DNA from: Flavobacteriaceae bacterium UJ101
GTDB lineage: Bacteria; Bacteroidota; Bacteroidia; Flavobacteriales; UJ101
DNA: 64,000 nt
Assembly (NCBI GenBank): GCA_001880285.1
Contig: CP016269.1
Coordinates: 1,560,501 to 1,624,500, forward strand
Reading direction: 5' to 3'
Shown here: in pieces, positions 24,981-33,999 of the stretch
How positions within the stretch are numbered: position 1 is the stretch's first letter
Layout: every line of letters starts with the position of its first letter
Position numbers and translations under genes: made by a program
Notes under the pieces: model-generated
Seen by the model: only the letters and a program-made list of their open reading frames with translations
Database searches by the model: none
What the model was told of the DNA's origin: nothing

Positions 24981-27773
24981 ATGGCTAAAAAGAAAACGTT
25001 TGAACAACTCAGTGAAGAGGAATTTATTTTAATTAAAGGAGCAAAACTACATAATTTAAAAAATGTGGATGTTGCTATTCCTCGAAATAAGTTGGTGGTT
25101 ATTACAGGTTTATCAGGGTCAGGAAAATCCTCTTTAGCTTTTGATACCTTATACGCAGAAGGACAACGTCGTTATGTAGAAAGTCTATCTTCATATGCAC
25201 GTCAATTTTTAGGACGTTTAGATAAACCTCAAGTAGATTATATCAAAGGAATTGCTCCAGCAATAGCCATTGAGCAAAAAGTAAACTCTACCAATCCCCG
25301 ATCAACAGTAGGAACTACTACAGAGATTTACGACTATATGAAATTGTTATTTGCTCGAATTGGGAAAACCATTTCTCCTAAATCAGGAAAAGAAGTTCGT
25401 AAAGATGAAGTAACTGATGTCGTGAATTTTGTAAAAGAACTTCCCTTAAAAAGTAAATTACTGATCTTAGCACCGATTGTTTTAAAAGACCGTACCCTAG
25501 ATGTGGCATTGAAAATTTTAGCACAACAAGGTTTTTCAAGAGTAAAAGTAGGAGATGATATTTTAAAAATCAATGAAGCACAAAAATTAGTATTTAAAAA
25601 AGAGCAAAGCTTATTTTTAGTTGTAGATCGGGTGATTACAAAAAATGAAGAATCTTTTTATCACCGTATAGCAGATTCTGTTCAAACAGCCTTTTATGAG
25701 GGATATGGAAAATGTTTAATTGAAGATTTAAATGAGAATGAGTTACATGAATTTTCAAATAAATTTGAATTAGATGGGATTGAATTTAACGAACCAACCG
25801 TTCATTTATTTAGCTTTAATAATCCATATGGAGCATGTCCAAGTTGTGAAGGGTATGGATCTGTAATTGGAATTGATGAAGATTTAGTTGTCCCTAATAA
25901 ATCATTATCCATTTATGAGGATGCTGTGGTGTGTTGGCGTGGTGAAAAAGTATCCAAATGGAAACGTGATTTGATTGATGCTTCTACTCAATTTGATTTT
26001 CCAATTCATAAACCTTATCATGAGCTTTCAGAAGCACAAAAAGAAGCTTTATGGAATGGAAATAAATATTTTAAAGGGATACATGCTTTTTTTAAAAAAT
26101 TAGAAGAGAAAGCCTATAAAATACAAAACCGTGTGATGTTGTCCCGTTATCGAGGACGTACATTGTGTCCTACATGTAATGGAAAACGATTGAAAAAAGA
26201 AGCTAGTTATGTAAAAGTTGGAGGAACTTCTATTCAGGAATTAATCAATCTTCCTTTAGTGCGATTACAACCTTTTTTTGATACACTAGAACTTAATTCA
26301 AATGAAGCAAAGATTGCCAAGCGTATTCTTAAAGAGATACAAGATCGTATTCATTTCCTTTTAGATGTTGGTTTAGGATACTTAACCTTAAATCGTGCTT
26401 CTAACACCCTTTCAGGAGGGGAATCTCAGCGAATTAACCTAGCAACTTCATTAGGAAGTGCTTTAGTAGGATCTATGTATATTTTAGATGAGCCAAGTAT
26501 TGGATTACATTCAAAAGATACAGAACGTTTAATAAAAGTTCTCAAAAGATTACGTGATTTAGGAAATACGGTTATAGTCGTAGAACATGACGAAGAAGTC
26601 ATGAAAGAAGCAGATTATATTATCGATATAGGACCAGAAGCAGGTTCTTTAGGAGGTGAAATAGTAGCGGAAGGAACATATAAACAATTGATAAAGAAAA
26701 AAACATTAACAGCTCAGTATTTAGCTGAAACAATACAAATAGAAATTCCTGAAAAACGCCGAAAACTTAAAAATAAGTTGAAGATTGAAGGAGCTCGAGA
26801 ACATAATTTAAAAAATATTTCAACCAATATTCCTTTAAATGGATTAACTGTTTTAACAGGTGTTTCAGGTTCTGGAAAAAGTACTTTAATGCGAAAGATT
26901 GTGTATCCTGCATTAGGAAAAAAGATTGGAATCAACGTAGGGAAACCAGGTGATTTTAATTCTTTGGAAGGAGATTGGGAGATCATTAAACAATTAGAAT
27001 TTATTGATCAGAATCCTATTGGTAAATCCTCGCGATCGAATCCTGTTACGTATATTAAAGCCTACGATGAGATTCGTTCATTGTTAATGAAACAGAAGTT
27101 AGCTAAAATGAATCAGTATAAAGCTTCTCATTTTTCTTTTAATGTGGAAGGGGGGCGCTGTGAAATGTGTAAAGGAGAAGGCCGTGTTACCATCGAAATG
27201 CAGTTTATGGCAGATGTTCATTTAGAATGTGAAACTTGTAAAGGTAAACGATTCAAAAAAGAAATATTAGAAGTTCAATTTGAAGGGAAAAATGTGGCAG
27301 ATATTTTAGAAATGACAGTAGACGATGCTATTGATTTCTTTAGAAAATACAATCAACCCAAAATTACAAATAAATTAATTCCTTTACAAGATGTTGGATT
27401 AGGGTACGTTAATTTAGGACAAGCCTCTAATACGCTTTCAGGAGGAGAAGCACAGCGTGTTAAATTGGCTTCTTTCTTAGGAAAAGGACAACGTCAAAGT
27501 CATACATTGTTTATTTTTGATGAACCGTCTACAGGTTTGCATTTTCATGATATTAAAAAGCTTTTACAATCCTTTAATGCTTTAATTGAAAAAGGACATT
27601 CCATTTTTGTAATAGAACATAATATAGATATTATCAAATCGGCAGATTGGGTAATTGATTTAGGCCCGGAGGGTGGTGAAAATGGAGGAAATATTATTGC
27701 AGAAGGAACTCCAAAAGAAGTGGCTAAAAATACCCGATCATTTACTGGTAAATATTTGGTAGAGAAGTTATAA
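24981..27773 (+). CDS. uvrA: UvrABC excision repair ATPase subunit A
   Basis: This 930-residue protein recognises bulky DNA damage and loads UvrB. Two ABC ATPase halves are seen: Walker A ITGLSGSGKSSLAFDTLYAE and LTGVSGSGKSTLM; signatures LSGGESQRINLATSLGS and LSGGEAQRVKLASFLGK. Zinc modules are CPSCEGYG with CPTCNGKR in the first half, and CEMCKGEGRV with CETCKGKRF in the second. The length is close to the usual 940. The stop TAA shares its last base with the next gene's ATG, an unusual pairing with an AraC regulator. Confidence 0.93.
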   Translation: MAKKKTFEQLSEEEFILIKGAKLHNLKNVDVAIPRNKLVVITGLSGSGKSSLAFDTLYAEGQRRYVESLSSYARQFLGRLDKPQVDYIKGIAPAIAIEQKVNSTNPRSTVGTTTEIYDYMKLLFARIGKTISPKSGKEVRKDEVTDVVNFVKELPLKSKLLILAPIVLKDRTLDVALKILAQQGFSRVKVGDDILKINEAQKLVFKKEQSLFLVVDRVITKNEESFYHRIADSVQTAFYEGYGKCLIEDLNENELHEFSNKFELDGIEFNEPTVHLFSFNNPYGACPSCEGYGSVIGIDEDLVVPNKSLSIYEDAVVCWRGEKVSKWKRDLIDASTQFDFPIHKPYHELSEAQKEALWNGNKYFKGIHAFFKKLEEKAYKIQNRVMLSRYRGRTLCPTCNGKRLKKEASYVKVGGTSIQELINLPLVRLQPFFDTLELNSNEAKIAKRILKEIQDRIHFLLDVGLGYLTLNRASNTLSGGESQRINLATSLGSALVGSMYILDEPSIGLHSKDTERLIKVLKRLRDLGNTVIVVEHDEEVMKEADYIIDIGPEAGSLGGEIVAEGTYKQLIKKKTLTAQYLAETIQIEIPEKRRKLKNKLKIEGAREHNLKNISTNIPLNGLTVLTGVSGSGKSTLMRKIVYPALGKKIGINVGKPGDFNSLEGDWEIIKQLEFIDQNPIGKSSRSNPVTYIKAYDEIRSLLMKQKLAKMNQYKASHFSFNVEGGRCEMCKGEGRVTIEMQFMADVHLECETCKGKRFKKEILEVQFEGKNVADILEMTVDDAIDFFRKYNQPKITNKLIPLQDVGLGYVNLGQASNTLSGGEAQRVKLASFLGKGQRQSHTLFIFDEPSTGLHFHDIKKLLQSFNALIEKGHSIFVIEHNIDIIKSADWVIDLGPEGGENGGNIIAEGTPKEVAKNTRSFTGKYLVEKL

Positions 27774-28645
27774 TGAAGCAAAAATTTCAAGAAATAACGT
27801 TTGAAAATAATACCAACAATAAAGAACATTTTGATTTGGTTACGTTGGAAGAACTTCTTGAAAAAAAAGTGCCAGGACATAATCAGTTTGACCATCATAA
27901 GCTTTCTTTTTTTGCTTTAATACTTATTACAAAGGGTAAAGGGATACATAATATTAATTTTCACGACTATTCTTTCAAAAAAGGAACACTTTTTACCATA
28001 CGGAAAGATAACATTCATAAATTTTATAAAAGTCATGCAGAAGGTACGCTTTTAGTTTTTACAGAAAATTTTATAATAAATCATTTAAGTGAAGTAGAGG
28101 CTTCAAAAGTATTTTTATTGTTTAATGAAATGTTGTCATCACCCAGAATACAGTTAGAGGATAAAGCATTTCAGGAAATTATAAATTTATTACAGTTGAT
28201 TCATAATGAATATTTGGAGATTCATGATGAATATTCAAAGAGTGCAGTAAGAAATCTTGTTCAAGTAATTGTAGTTAAGCTCTTCCGGATTAAATCTGAA
28301 AATAATACGGTTCTTATTAATCATAAATCACTTTCAATGTTTTTAAAATTTCAAGAAATGGTAGAAAGAGACTATGTTGAACAAAAAAAAGTATTGTATT
28401 ATGCAGATGCTTTAGGCGTTACAAGTAAAACATTGAACAATGTAACTCAAAAAATTATTAATAAATCAGCAAAATCATTGATTAATGATGTGGTAATTCT
28501 TCAATCCAAACGTTTAATTAAAAATACTACACATTCTTTAACTGAAGTAGCATATCAAGTTGGTTTTGATGATCCAACCAATTTTTTCAAGTTTTTTAAG
28601 AAATATACAGGTGTTTCTCCAGGTCAGTTTAATATGAATGAGTAA
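27773..28645 (+). CDS. AraC-family transcriptional regulator
   Basis: This 290-residue protein has an N-terminal cupin-like sensor domain (GKGIHNINFHDYSFKKGTLF, about residues 60-80). A C-terminal pair of HTHs (about 195-290) ends SLTEVAYQVGFDDPTNFFKF plus YTGVSPGQF, the AraC signature. It begins on the last base of uvrA's stop. The lipoprotein gene 98 bases downstream is a possible target. No inducer can be named. Confidence 0.88.
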   Translation: MKQKFQEITFENNTNNKEHFDLVTLEELLEKKVPGHNQFDHHKLSFFALILITKGKGIHNINFHDYSFKKGTLFTIRKDNIHKFYKSHAEGTLLVFTENFIINHLSEVEASKVFLLFNEMLSSPRIQLEDKAFQEIINLLQLIHNEYLEIHDEYSKSAVRNLVQVIVVKLFRIKSENNTVLINHKSLSMFLKFQEMVERDYVEQKKVLYYADALGVTSKTLNNVTQKIINKSAKSLINDVVILQSKRLIKNTTHSLTEVAYQVGFDDPTNFFKFFKKYTGVSPGQFNMNE

Positions 28646-28706
28646 AAGTTCCCATTTTTACCGTAGAAAGTTTTTTTTTTACATAAAAATATTTTTCTGT
28701 CGACTG

Positions 28707-28714
28707 TAATTTTG
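28707..28714 (+). promoter_or_regulatory. -7 box TAATTTTG before the duplicated-domain lipoprotein
   Basis: An exact TAnnTTTG match lies 29 bases before the ATG at 28744, in the gap after the AraC gene. It supports separate transcription of the lipoprotein. Confidence 0.5.
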
Positions 28715-28743
28715 CTTTATACTAATAGTTAAAGAGCAATATT

Positions 28744-29475
28744 ATGTTAAGAAAAAACTCAATTTTTTTTAAAATTAGTACATTGATGCTAATTTTTACT
28801 GTTTTTACATTATCATCATGTAATGATGACGATGACAATACAAATTCAAATCAAACTTCTAATATTGTAGTAGAAGTTACAACATTTAATCTGAATGAAG
28901 GTGTAGATATGGCAGCATTTCAAGCCCGTGATGCAGAAATTGAACGAGATTTTGCTTCTCAACAGCCTGGTTTCTTAAAACGTATGAGTGGTGTAGATGC
29001 TGATGGGAAATATGTAATTATGGTGTTTTGGGAGACATTAGAAGATGCTGATAACTCAATAGAGGCCTTTGGACAAGATACGTCAGTAGCTGATTATTTT
29101 GCTATGATTAATGGAAGTACGTTCCTTGCGGAGCGTTACACGACGTTTACAGTTCCAGATATCAATTTTACATTGGCTGAAAATAATGTAATAGAAATTA
29201 CAACATTTAATTTAAATGCAGGCGTAGATGATGCTACATTTATAGCAAGAGATGCAGAAATTGAAGCAGATTTTGCTTCTCAACAACCAGGTTTTATAAG
29301 ACGTACAAGTGGGGTTGATTCTAATGGAAAATATGCAGTAATTGTTTTCTGGGAAACTTTAGCAGATGCTGATGCTTCAATTGAAGCTTTTGGACAAGAT
29401 GCATCAGTAGCTGATTATTTCGGAATGATTGACGGAAATACTTTTCTTGCAGAACGTTTTACCATTTTTAATTAA
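28744..29475 (+). CDS. Lipoprotein with two tandem ABM-like (dimeric alpha-beta barrel) domains
   Basis: This 243-residue protein has a lipoprotein signal ending TLSSC, then an acidic Asn/Asp linker. Two near-copies follow (about residues 40-138 and 145-243): VEVTTFNLNEGVDMAAFQAR and IEITTFNLNAGVDDATFIAR, each ending with FLAERxTxF. Each copy has the size and pattern of an antibiotic-biosynthesis-monooxygenase-like ferredoxin fold, which usually works as a dimer. The tandem could form one barrel in a single chain. The substrate is unknown, and the surface location is inferred from the lipobox. Confidence 0.75.
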   Translation: MLRKNSIFFKISTLMLIFTVFTLSSCNDDDDNTNSNQTSNIVVEVTTFNLNEGVDMAAFQARDAEIERDFASQQPGFLKRMSGVDADGKYVIMVFWETLEDADNSIEAFGQDTSVADYFAMINGSTFLAERYTTFTVPDINFTLAENNVIEITTFNLNAGVDDATFIARDAEIEADFASQQPGFIRRTSGVDSNGKYAVIVFWETLADADASIEAFGQDASVADYFGMIDGNTFLAERFTIFN

Positions 29476-29492
29476 TCGTTAGTTAATAGTGT

Positions 29493-29525
29493 AATTTCCT
29501 TCTTGATTTGTTCAAGAGGGAAATT
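29493..29525. terminator. Bidirectional hairpin between convergent genes
   Basis: Arms 29493-29506 and 29512-29525 pair over 14 bases with a single G-T pair around a 5-base loop. The hairpin separates the plus-strand lipoprotein gene from the minus-strand namZ gene and can serve both. Confidence 0.75.
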
Positions 29526-29558
29526 ATTCATTTTATATTTTATAATGAAAGTATTAAA

Positions 29559-30836
29559 TTAAGGATATAATAAATATTGAGATCTAATCCTTTTAAACTG
29601 TTCCAAACCAGGTTGCCAAGAAGCACGAATTTGTTCTTCACTCATCCCTTGATCAATTTGTTGCTTTAGTTTTTTGGTTCCTGCTAATAAATGAATAAAA
29701 CCATTTTTTAACCAAAAAGCATTAGGTAATGGACGGTTTTGCTCACGAGCTTCAATTAACCATGAAAGATGTAAACGATTCATTTTAGGATAAGAACGTA
29801 AATCCTTTCCGTAATTTGTTTTTCCTTGGTTTTTAGGATGTTTAGCTCCTTCATTAGGTTTAGGTATGAATTGAAAATCACCTTTTAAATAAGGAGCACC
29901 ATATACCTGAAAAGGAAAATCGGTACCACGCCCTACACTAACGGTTGTTCCTTCAAAAAAACACAAACTAGGATATAATGAAATACTTTGAGCATTGGGT
30001 AAGTTTGGAGAAGGTTTTATCGGTAGATCATATGAAGTTTGATGCGTATAATGATCCATTTTGATAACTGTTAAATCAGCTTGAACATTATTTTTCAACC
30101 ATTTTTCACCGTTAATCATTTGAGCATATTCTCCAATCGTCATCCCGTAAACAACAGGGACTGGGTGCATTCCGATAAATGATTCATTTCCCTTTTCCAA
30201 AACAGGACCGTCAATATAGTGTGCATTCGGATTAGGGCGATCCAACACAATCACTTTTTTGTGTTGTTCCGCAGCAGCTTCCATAATATAATGTAAAGTA
30301 GAAATATAGGTGTAAAAACGAACGCCAACATCTTGTATATCAAATAATAGAATATCTACATTGGCTAGTTGAGCAGCAGTTGGTTTTTTATTTTTACCAT
30401 AAAGTGATATAATAGGTAAGCCTGTTTTAAGATCTCTTCCGTTTTTTACCTTTTCACCTGCATCTGCTTTACCTCTAAAACCATGTTCTGGAGAAAAAAT
30501 AGTAGTAACATCAATTCCTTTTGATAATAAGAAATCAACAAGGTGTTGCTGTTTCAACATACCTGTTTGATTGGTTACAATACCAATTTGTTTGTTTTCC
30601 AGTAAAGGAAGATATTCATTCGTTTTTTCTACAGCAAGTACTAATGTGTTTTGAATTGTGGGGTTTGGGTTGTAGGTTATAAGTTTCTGATCTTTAGTTT
30701 CTGATTCCTGACTTCTGATCTTTAACTTTTGATTCTCGGTAACGTTTTTCTCTTGAGCACCACAGCTTGTAAAAAGAAAAGCCGTTAGGAACAGAAATAA
30801 ATATGTATATTTGATGACTTTCAAATTCGTTATCAT
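29559..30836 (-). CDS. DUF1343 lipoprotein, exo-beta-N-acetylmuramidase NamZ-like
   Basis: This 425-residue protein has lipobox LFTSC (about residues 21-25). After a low-complexity linker (about 30-65), the DUF1343 domain begins near GIVTNQTGML and continues with TIFSPEHGFRGKADAGEKV, DILLFDIQDVGVRFYTYIST and VVYGMTIGEYAQMINGEKWL. NamZ of the same family removes terminal N-acetylmuramic acid from muropeptides, so a role in cell-wall recycling is likely. The linker is encoded by a repeat of intergenic type. The start base (30836) is shared with the divergent permease start. Confidence 0.85.
   Translation of the reverse strand: MITNLKVIKYTYLFLFLTAFLFTSCGAQEKNVTENQKLKIRSQESETKDQKLITYNPNPTIQNTLVLAVEKTNEYLPLLENKQIGIVTNQTGMLKQQHLVDFLLSKGIDVTTIFSPEHGFRGKADAGEKVKNGRDLKTGLPIISLYGKNKKPTAAQLANVDILLFDIQDVGVRFYTYISTLHYIMEAAAEQHKKVIVLDRPNPNAHYIDGPVLEKGNESFIGMHPVPVVYGMTIGEYAQMINGEKWLKNNVQADLTVIKMDHYTHQTSYDLPIKPSPNLPNAQSISLYPSLCFFEGTTVSVGRGTDFPFQVYGAPYLKGDFQFIPKPNEGAKHPKNQGKTNYGKDLRSYPKMNRLHLSWLIEAREQNRPLPNAFWLKNGFIHLLAGTKKLKQQIDQGMSEEQIRASWQPGLEQFKRIRSQYLLYP
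30655..30735. repeat. Low-complexity repeat of intergenic type inside the NamZ-like linker
   Basis: The DNA has tandem near-copies of TTTCTGATTC/TTCTGATCTT next to GTTGTAGGTTATAAG. In Flavobacteriia such strings are common between genes. Here they lie in frame and encode the hydrophilic linker QKLKIRSQESETKDQKLITY between lipobox and enzyme domain. Confidence 0.55.
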
Positions 30837-32056
30837 TGAGTTTAGCTTTATTTATAAGTAAAAAATTAATCGGGAGTAAAGGTAGCAAAAAAAAGATTTC
30901 TGCTACGATTATTTTTATTGCTCAAGTAGCTATCGCATTGGGGATTATTGTTACTTTATTAACTATTTCAATTGGTATAGGTTTTAGACAAAGTATTAAA
31001 GAACGATTATCTGGATTTAATGGTCATGTATTAGTAACTACTTATGAAGCCAATTCATCTTTTGAAAGTTCTGCATTGCATAATGTAGATTCTTTAATTT
31101 CAACATTAAATCAAATACCGGATATTGATCGTTTTCAAAAAGTAGTTGTAAAATCAGGAATTATCAAAACTGATAGTTTGTATGAAGGTGTTATGATGAA
31201 AGGAGTTGGAGCTGATTTTAATCGAGATGCCTATCAAGAATACATTAAAGAAGGAAAAATACCTCAATTTGGAAAACAAAATGATAGTGTTCTATTATCT
31301 GAACGAGTTGCTCAAAGTTTACATTTAACTCTGGGAGATAAGTTTTATATGTATTTTCTTCGAGATGAAAAGCTTGTGATACGTGATTTTTATTTAGCAG
31401 GTTTATATAATACAGGAATTAAAGAGATTGATAAAAATGTTATTATTGGAGATATAGAGCATGTAAGAAGGCTAAACCGTTGGAAAAATAAAGAAGTAGG
31501 AGCTATTGAAATCTATGTAGAAGATATTAACGATCTACAAAAAGTTTCAGATCAGGTTTTTGATGAAATTGGGCCACAATATTACGCTGAAAATGCTTTT
31601 CAGTTAAACCCTCAAATAATCAGTTGGGTTGAGTTGTTTGATGTCAATATGTTTGTTATTATTGGGGTGATTTTCCTTGTTGTAGCAATTAATATTATTA
31701 TGGCATTGCTTATTTTAATTATTGATCGAACTCCGATGATTGGTACTTTAAAAGCTTTAGGAGCAACAAACTGGCAAATACGAAGAATATTTCTATACAA
31801 TGCTATTTTTATACTCTCTTTTGGATTGTTAGCAGGGAATGGTATTGCTATCACACTTTTATTACTTCAAAAATATTTTGGAATTGTAACTTTAGACCCT
31901 GATTTCTATTATGTAGAAGAAGTACCCGTTTATTTAAATGTATTTTATATCCTTTTGATTAATATCATTGCTATACTATTATCGGCTTTAGTTTTAATAG
32001 TACCAACTTACATTATTTCTAAAATACCCCCAATAAAAGCTATTAAGTTTAGATAG
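30836..32056 (+). CDS. ABC transporter permease of the LolC/LolE (FtsX-like) type
   Basis: This 406-residue protein has an N-terminal helix (about residues 21-45, KISATIIFIAQVAIALGIIV) and a large outside domain. Three C-terminal helices contain LLILIIDRTPMIGTLKALGA, the FtsX/LolE hallmark. It would help release lipoproteins from the inner membrane, or export another substrate, with an ATPase encoded elsewhere. The only useful start is TTG at 30836, because a stop lies just upstream at 30815. It shares one base with the divergent namZ start. Confidence 0.82.
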   Translation: MSLALFISKKLIGSKGSKKKISATIIFIAQVAIALGIIVTLLTISIGIGFRQSIKERLSGFNGHVLVTTYEANSSFESSALHNVDSLISTLNQIPDIDRFQKVVVKSGIIKTDSLYEGVMMKGVGADFNRDAYQEYIKEGKIPQFGKQNDSVLLSERVAQSLHLTLGDKFYMYFLRDEKLVIRDFYLAGLYNTGIKEIDKNVIIGDIEHVRRLNRWKNKEVGAIEIYVEDINDLQKVSDQVFDEIGPQYYAENAFQLNPQIISWVELFDVNMFVIIGVIFLVVAINIIMALLILIIDRTPMIGTLKALGATNWQIRRIFLYNAIFILSFGLLAGNGIAITLLLLQKYFGIVTLDPDFYYVEEVPVYLNVFYILLINIIAILLSALVLIVPTYIISKIPPIKAIKFR

Positions 32057-32257
32057 ATTGCTAATGATGAATTAGTAAGTAGTAATGTGTTTTTATAAGT
32101 GAAAAGCGAATAATAAAAAGTAAATAATGTAACAGACTAATAGAATATTATTAAAATTTCATTCTATATAATGACCTCATTTTCAGAACTCACTAAATTT
32201 GCAATTGTTAATCGATATACATGATTCTTTTCTCTTTATTCTTAGATCAAACTTATG

Positions 32258-32491
32258 TTAATTAAAAAGTTCTCCTCTATGAGGGCGAAGAGTATCACGT
32301 ACTAAAAGCATATCTTTTTCTAAAACAGCCATATAAGCTGTAAAATGTTTCTCAGAAAGCATTTCCTCTCCAAATTCAAGAACTTCTAAGTGTTCTTTTT
32401 CGGCAAATTCTTTTAAATGAATAACATGATGTTCTGCTATTCCTTTTGCATCAGGACCATGAAAATCCCATATTAATTTAATTTTTCGCAT
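32258..32491 (-). CDS. Conserved small hypothetical protein
   Basis: This 77-residue protein contains WDFHGPDAKGIAEHHVIHLK and MAVLEKDMLLVRDTLRPHRG. Its His-rich start suggests a small cytoplasmic protein, perhaps metal-binding. No family is recognised with confidence. It has a clear start and sits alone between two gene-poor gaps of about 200 bases, 32057-32257 and 32492-32687. Confidence 0.6.
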   Translation of the reverse strand: MRKIKLIWDFHGPDAKGIAEHHVIHLKEFAEKEHLEVLEFGEEMLSEKHFTAYMAVLEKDMLLVRDTLRPHRGELFN

Positions 32492-32630
32492 AACTTTAAT
32501 TTAGAAAAGATAATCAAAAATATAGAATCTTTTTGTTTATATAGCACAAATAGATTGTAAAAGTACACCGATAAAATAAAATCGTTAGGTACAAGTTATT
32601 GTAATCTGTATATAGTTGAATATAATGATT

Positions 32631-32667
32631 AAAAAAAGAACCATATATTTAACATGGCTCTTTTTTC
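32631..32667 (-). terminator. Hairpin terminator downstream of OmpA copy 1
   Basis: On the minus strand AAAAAAGAGCCAT pairs with ATGGTTCTTTTTTT across a 10-base loop and ends in a T-run. It lies about 20 bases past the stop of the 32688-33794 gene. Confidence 0.75.
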
Positions 32668-32687
32668 TATATGGTATAATCTCTATT

Positions 32688-33794
32688 TTAGTAAATTCTA
32701 AATTCAGTTCTTCTGTTTTTCTCTAATTGAGAAGCAGAGCATCGAGCAGAGACACTAGTACATCCATTAACAGGTTTTGTTTCTCCATATCCAATAGCTA
32801 CTAAACGATCTTTAGAGATCCCTTTAGAGATTAAATATTCAACAACTGATTTTGCTCTTCTTTCAGATAAATCTTGGTTCATTGAGTCATCACCTCTATA
32901 ATCAGTGTGAGAAGAGATTTCAGCAGTAGCATTAGGATCAGCGATTAACTTAGAGTAAATATACTCATCAATAACTTGCTTAGATTTAGGGCGTAAAGCA
33001 GCAGAAGCTGTATCGTAATAGATTGGTAAGATTTCTCCAGCAACTTGTCCTTCGCAAGGAACTTCTTTCCATTCAGTAGTACCACCTTTTTGAACTAGCA
33101 CTCTTTTAGAAACAGTAGTGTATTGTGCATCATGAGAAGTAGAAATAGATGTTTCATCTTTTGTTAAAACTGTTTTAGTAATTTCTTTGTACTCAGCAGG
33201 AATTTCGATAACATCAGTACGAGCAGGCGAAACTTCTACTAAACGTGTATAAGAAGTCATTTGCTCAGGTACAGGGTTAGAAATAGTAGTTTGATCTTTC
33301 ACCTTAGTTTGAGTAGGTACATCTTTGTATAAAGCAGGAGTTTTAGTATAACACATTACTCTACAGTCTTCTTTAGAAGCTCCAGTACAATCTGCTTTAT
33401 AACCTTTAAATTCCCAACCTTCAGTAGCAGAGCGTACTTCAAGAGTTTGAGAAGCAGGAGCGAATTGTTCAGGAACAATTTCTAATTTATTGTAACCTTC
33501 TTTTTTTACATAAGAAACCGCTTCTTCTCTATATTCAGCAGGAACATAGATGTATTTTTTAGATGCTGGTTTAACTTCAACAGTTTCTGTTCTAGTTTCA
33601 TACTGAGCAGGAACGATATCCAGGGTAGTATAAGCGGGTTTAGTCATAATTGTTTCAGACTGATCTTCCCATACTTCTGGAGTAACACACTTAGCATAAC
33701 ATTTACCTGCTTCAGCGTTAGCTGGTAATCCGTCAACTTGAGCGAATGCAGCAATCCCTGATAAGGCAAATACTGATAATAATACTTTTTTCAT
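32688..33794 (-). CDS. OmpA-family protein with N-terminal repeats, copy 1
   Basis: This 368-residue protein has a signal peptide ending AAFAQ. Several repeats of about 30 residues with a (V/I)xPAxYxxxxE pattern follow (about residues 45-225). A C-terminal OmpA-like peptidoglycan-binding domain contains SHTDYRGDDSMNQDLSERRA and GYGETKP. It would tether the outer membrane to the cell wall or serve as a structural surface protein. It is nearly identical to the gene 206 bases upstream: I count about 8 differing residues, mostly near the C terminus (SVSARCSASQLE here). Confidence 0.85.
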   Translation of the reverse strand: MKKVLLSVFALSGIAAFAQVDGLPANAEAGKCYAKCVTPEVWEDQSETIMTKPAYTTLDIVPAQYETRTETVEVKPASKKYIYVPAEYREEAVSYVKKEGYNKLEIVPEQFAPASQTLEVRSATEGWEFKGYKADCTGASKEDCRVMCYTKTPALYKDVPTQTKVKDQTTISNPVPEQMTSYTRLVEVSPARTDVIEIPAEYKEITKTVLTKDETSISTSHDAQYTTVSKRVLVQKGGTTEWKEVPCEGQVAGEILPIYYDTASAALRPKSKQVIDEYIYSKLIADPNATAEISSHTDYRGDDSMNQDLSERRAKSVVEYLISKGISKDRLVAIGYGETKPVNGCTSVSARCSASQLEKNRRTEFRIY

Positions 33795-33947
33795 TTGATA
33801 AAATTTGTTTTAGAGTTAACTAGTAAATTTTTTACTAAAAGACTAATATAGGGAAAAAGGTTTAATTTTTATTACCTGACTACTAATGTTTTCTAGAATT
33901 TAAAGATGTATTATCATTTTTTTTATATAATAATTTAAGATGATCGT

Positions 33948-33976
33948 ATAAAAAAAGACCGCATTTAGCGGTCTTT
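33948..33976 (-). terminator. Hairpin terminator downstream of OmpA copy 2
   Basis: AAAGACCGC (33954-33962) and GCGGTCTTT (33968-33976) are perfect complements around ATTTA. On the minus strand a run of seven Ts follows. It separates the two OmpA copies, so each is probably its own transcript. Confidence 0.85.
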
Positions 33977-33999
33977 ATATAGTAAGAATAACGTTGTTT

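Noticed and set aside
24981..27773. UvrA2-type drug-resistance paralogue
   Set aside because: The length and both zinc modules fit canonical UvrA; I saw nothing that favours a self-resistance paralogue.
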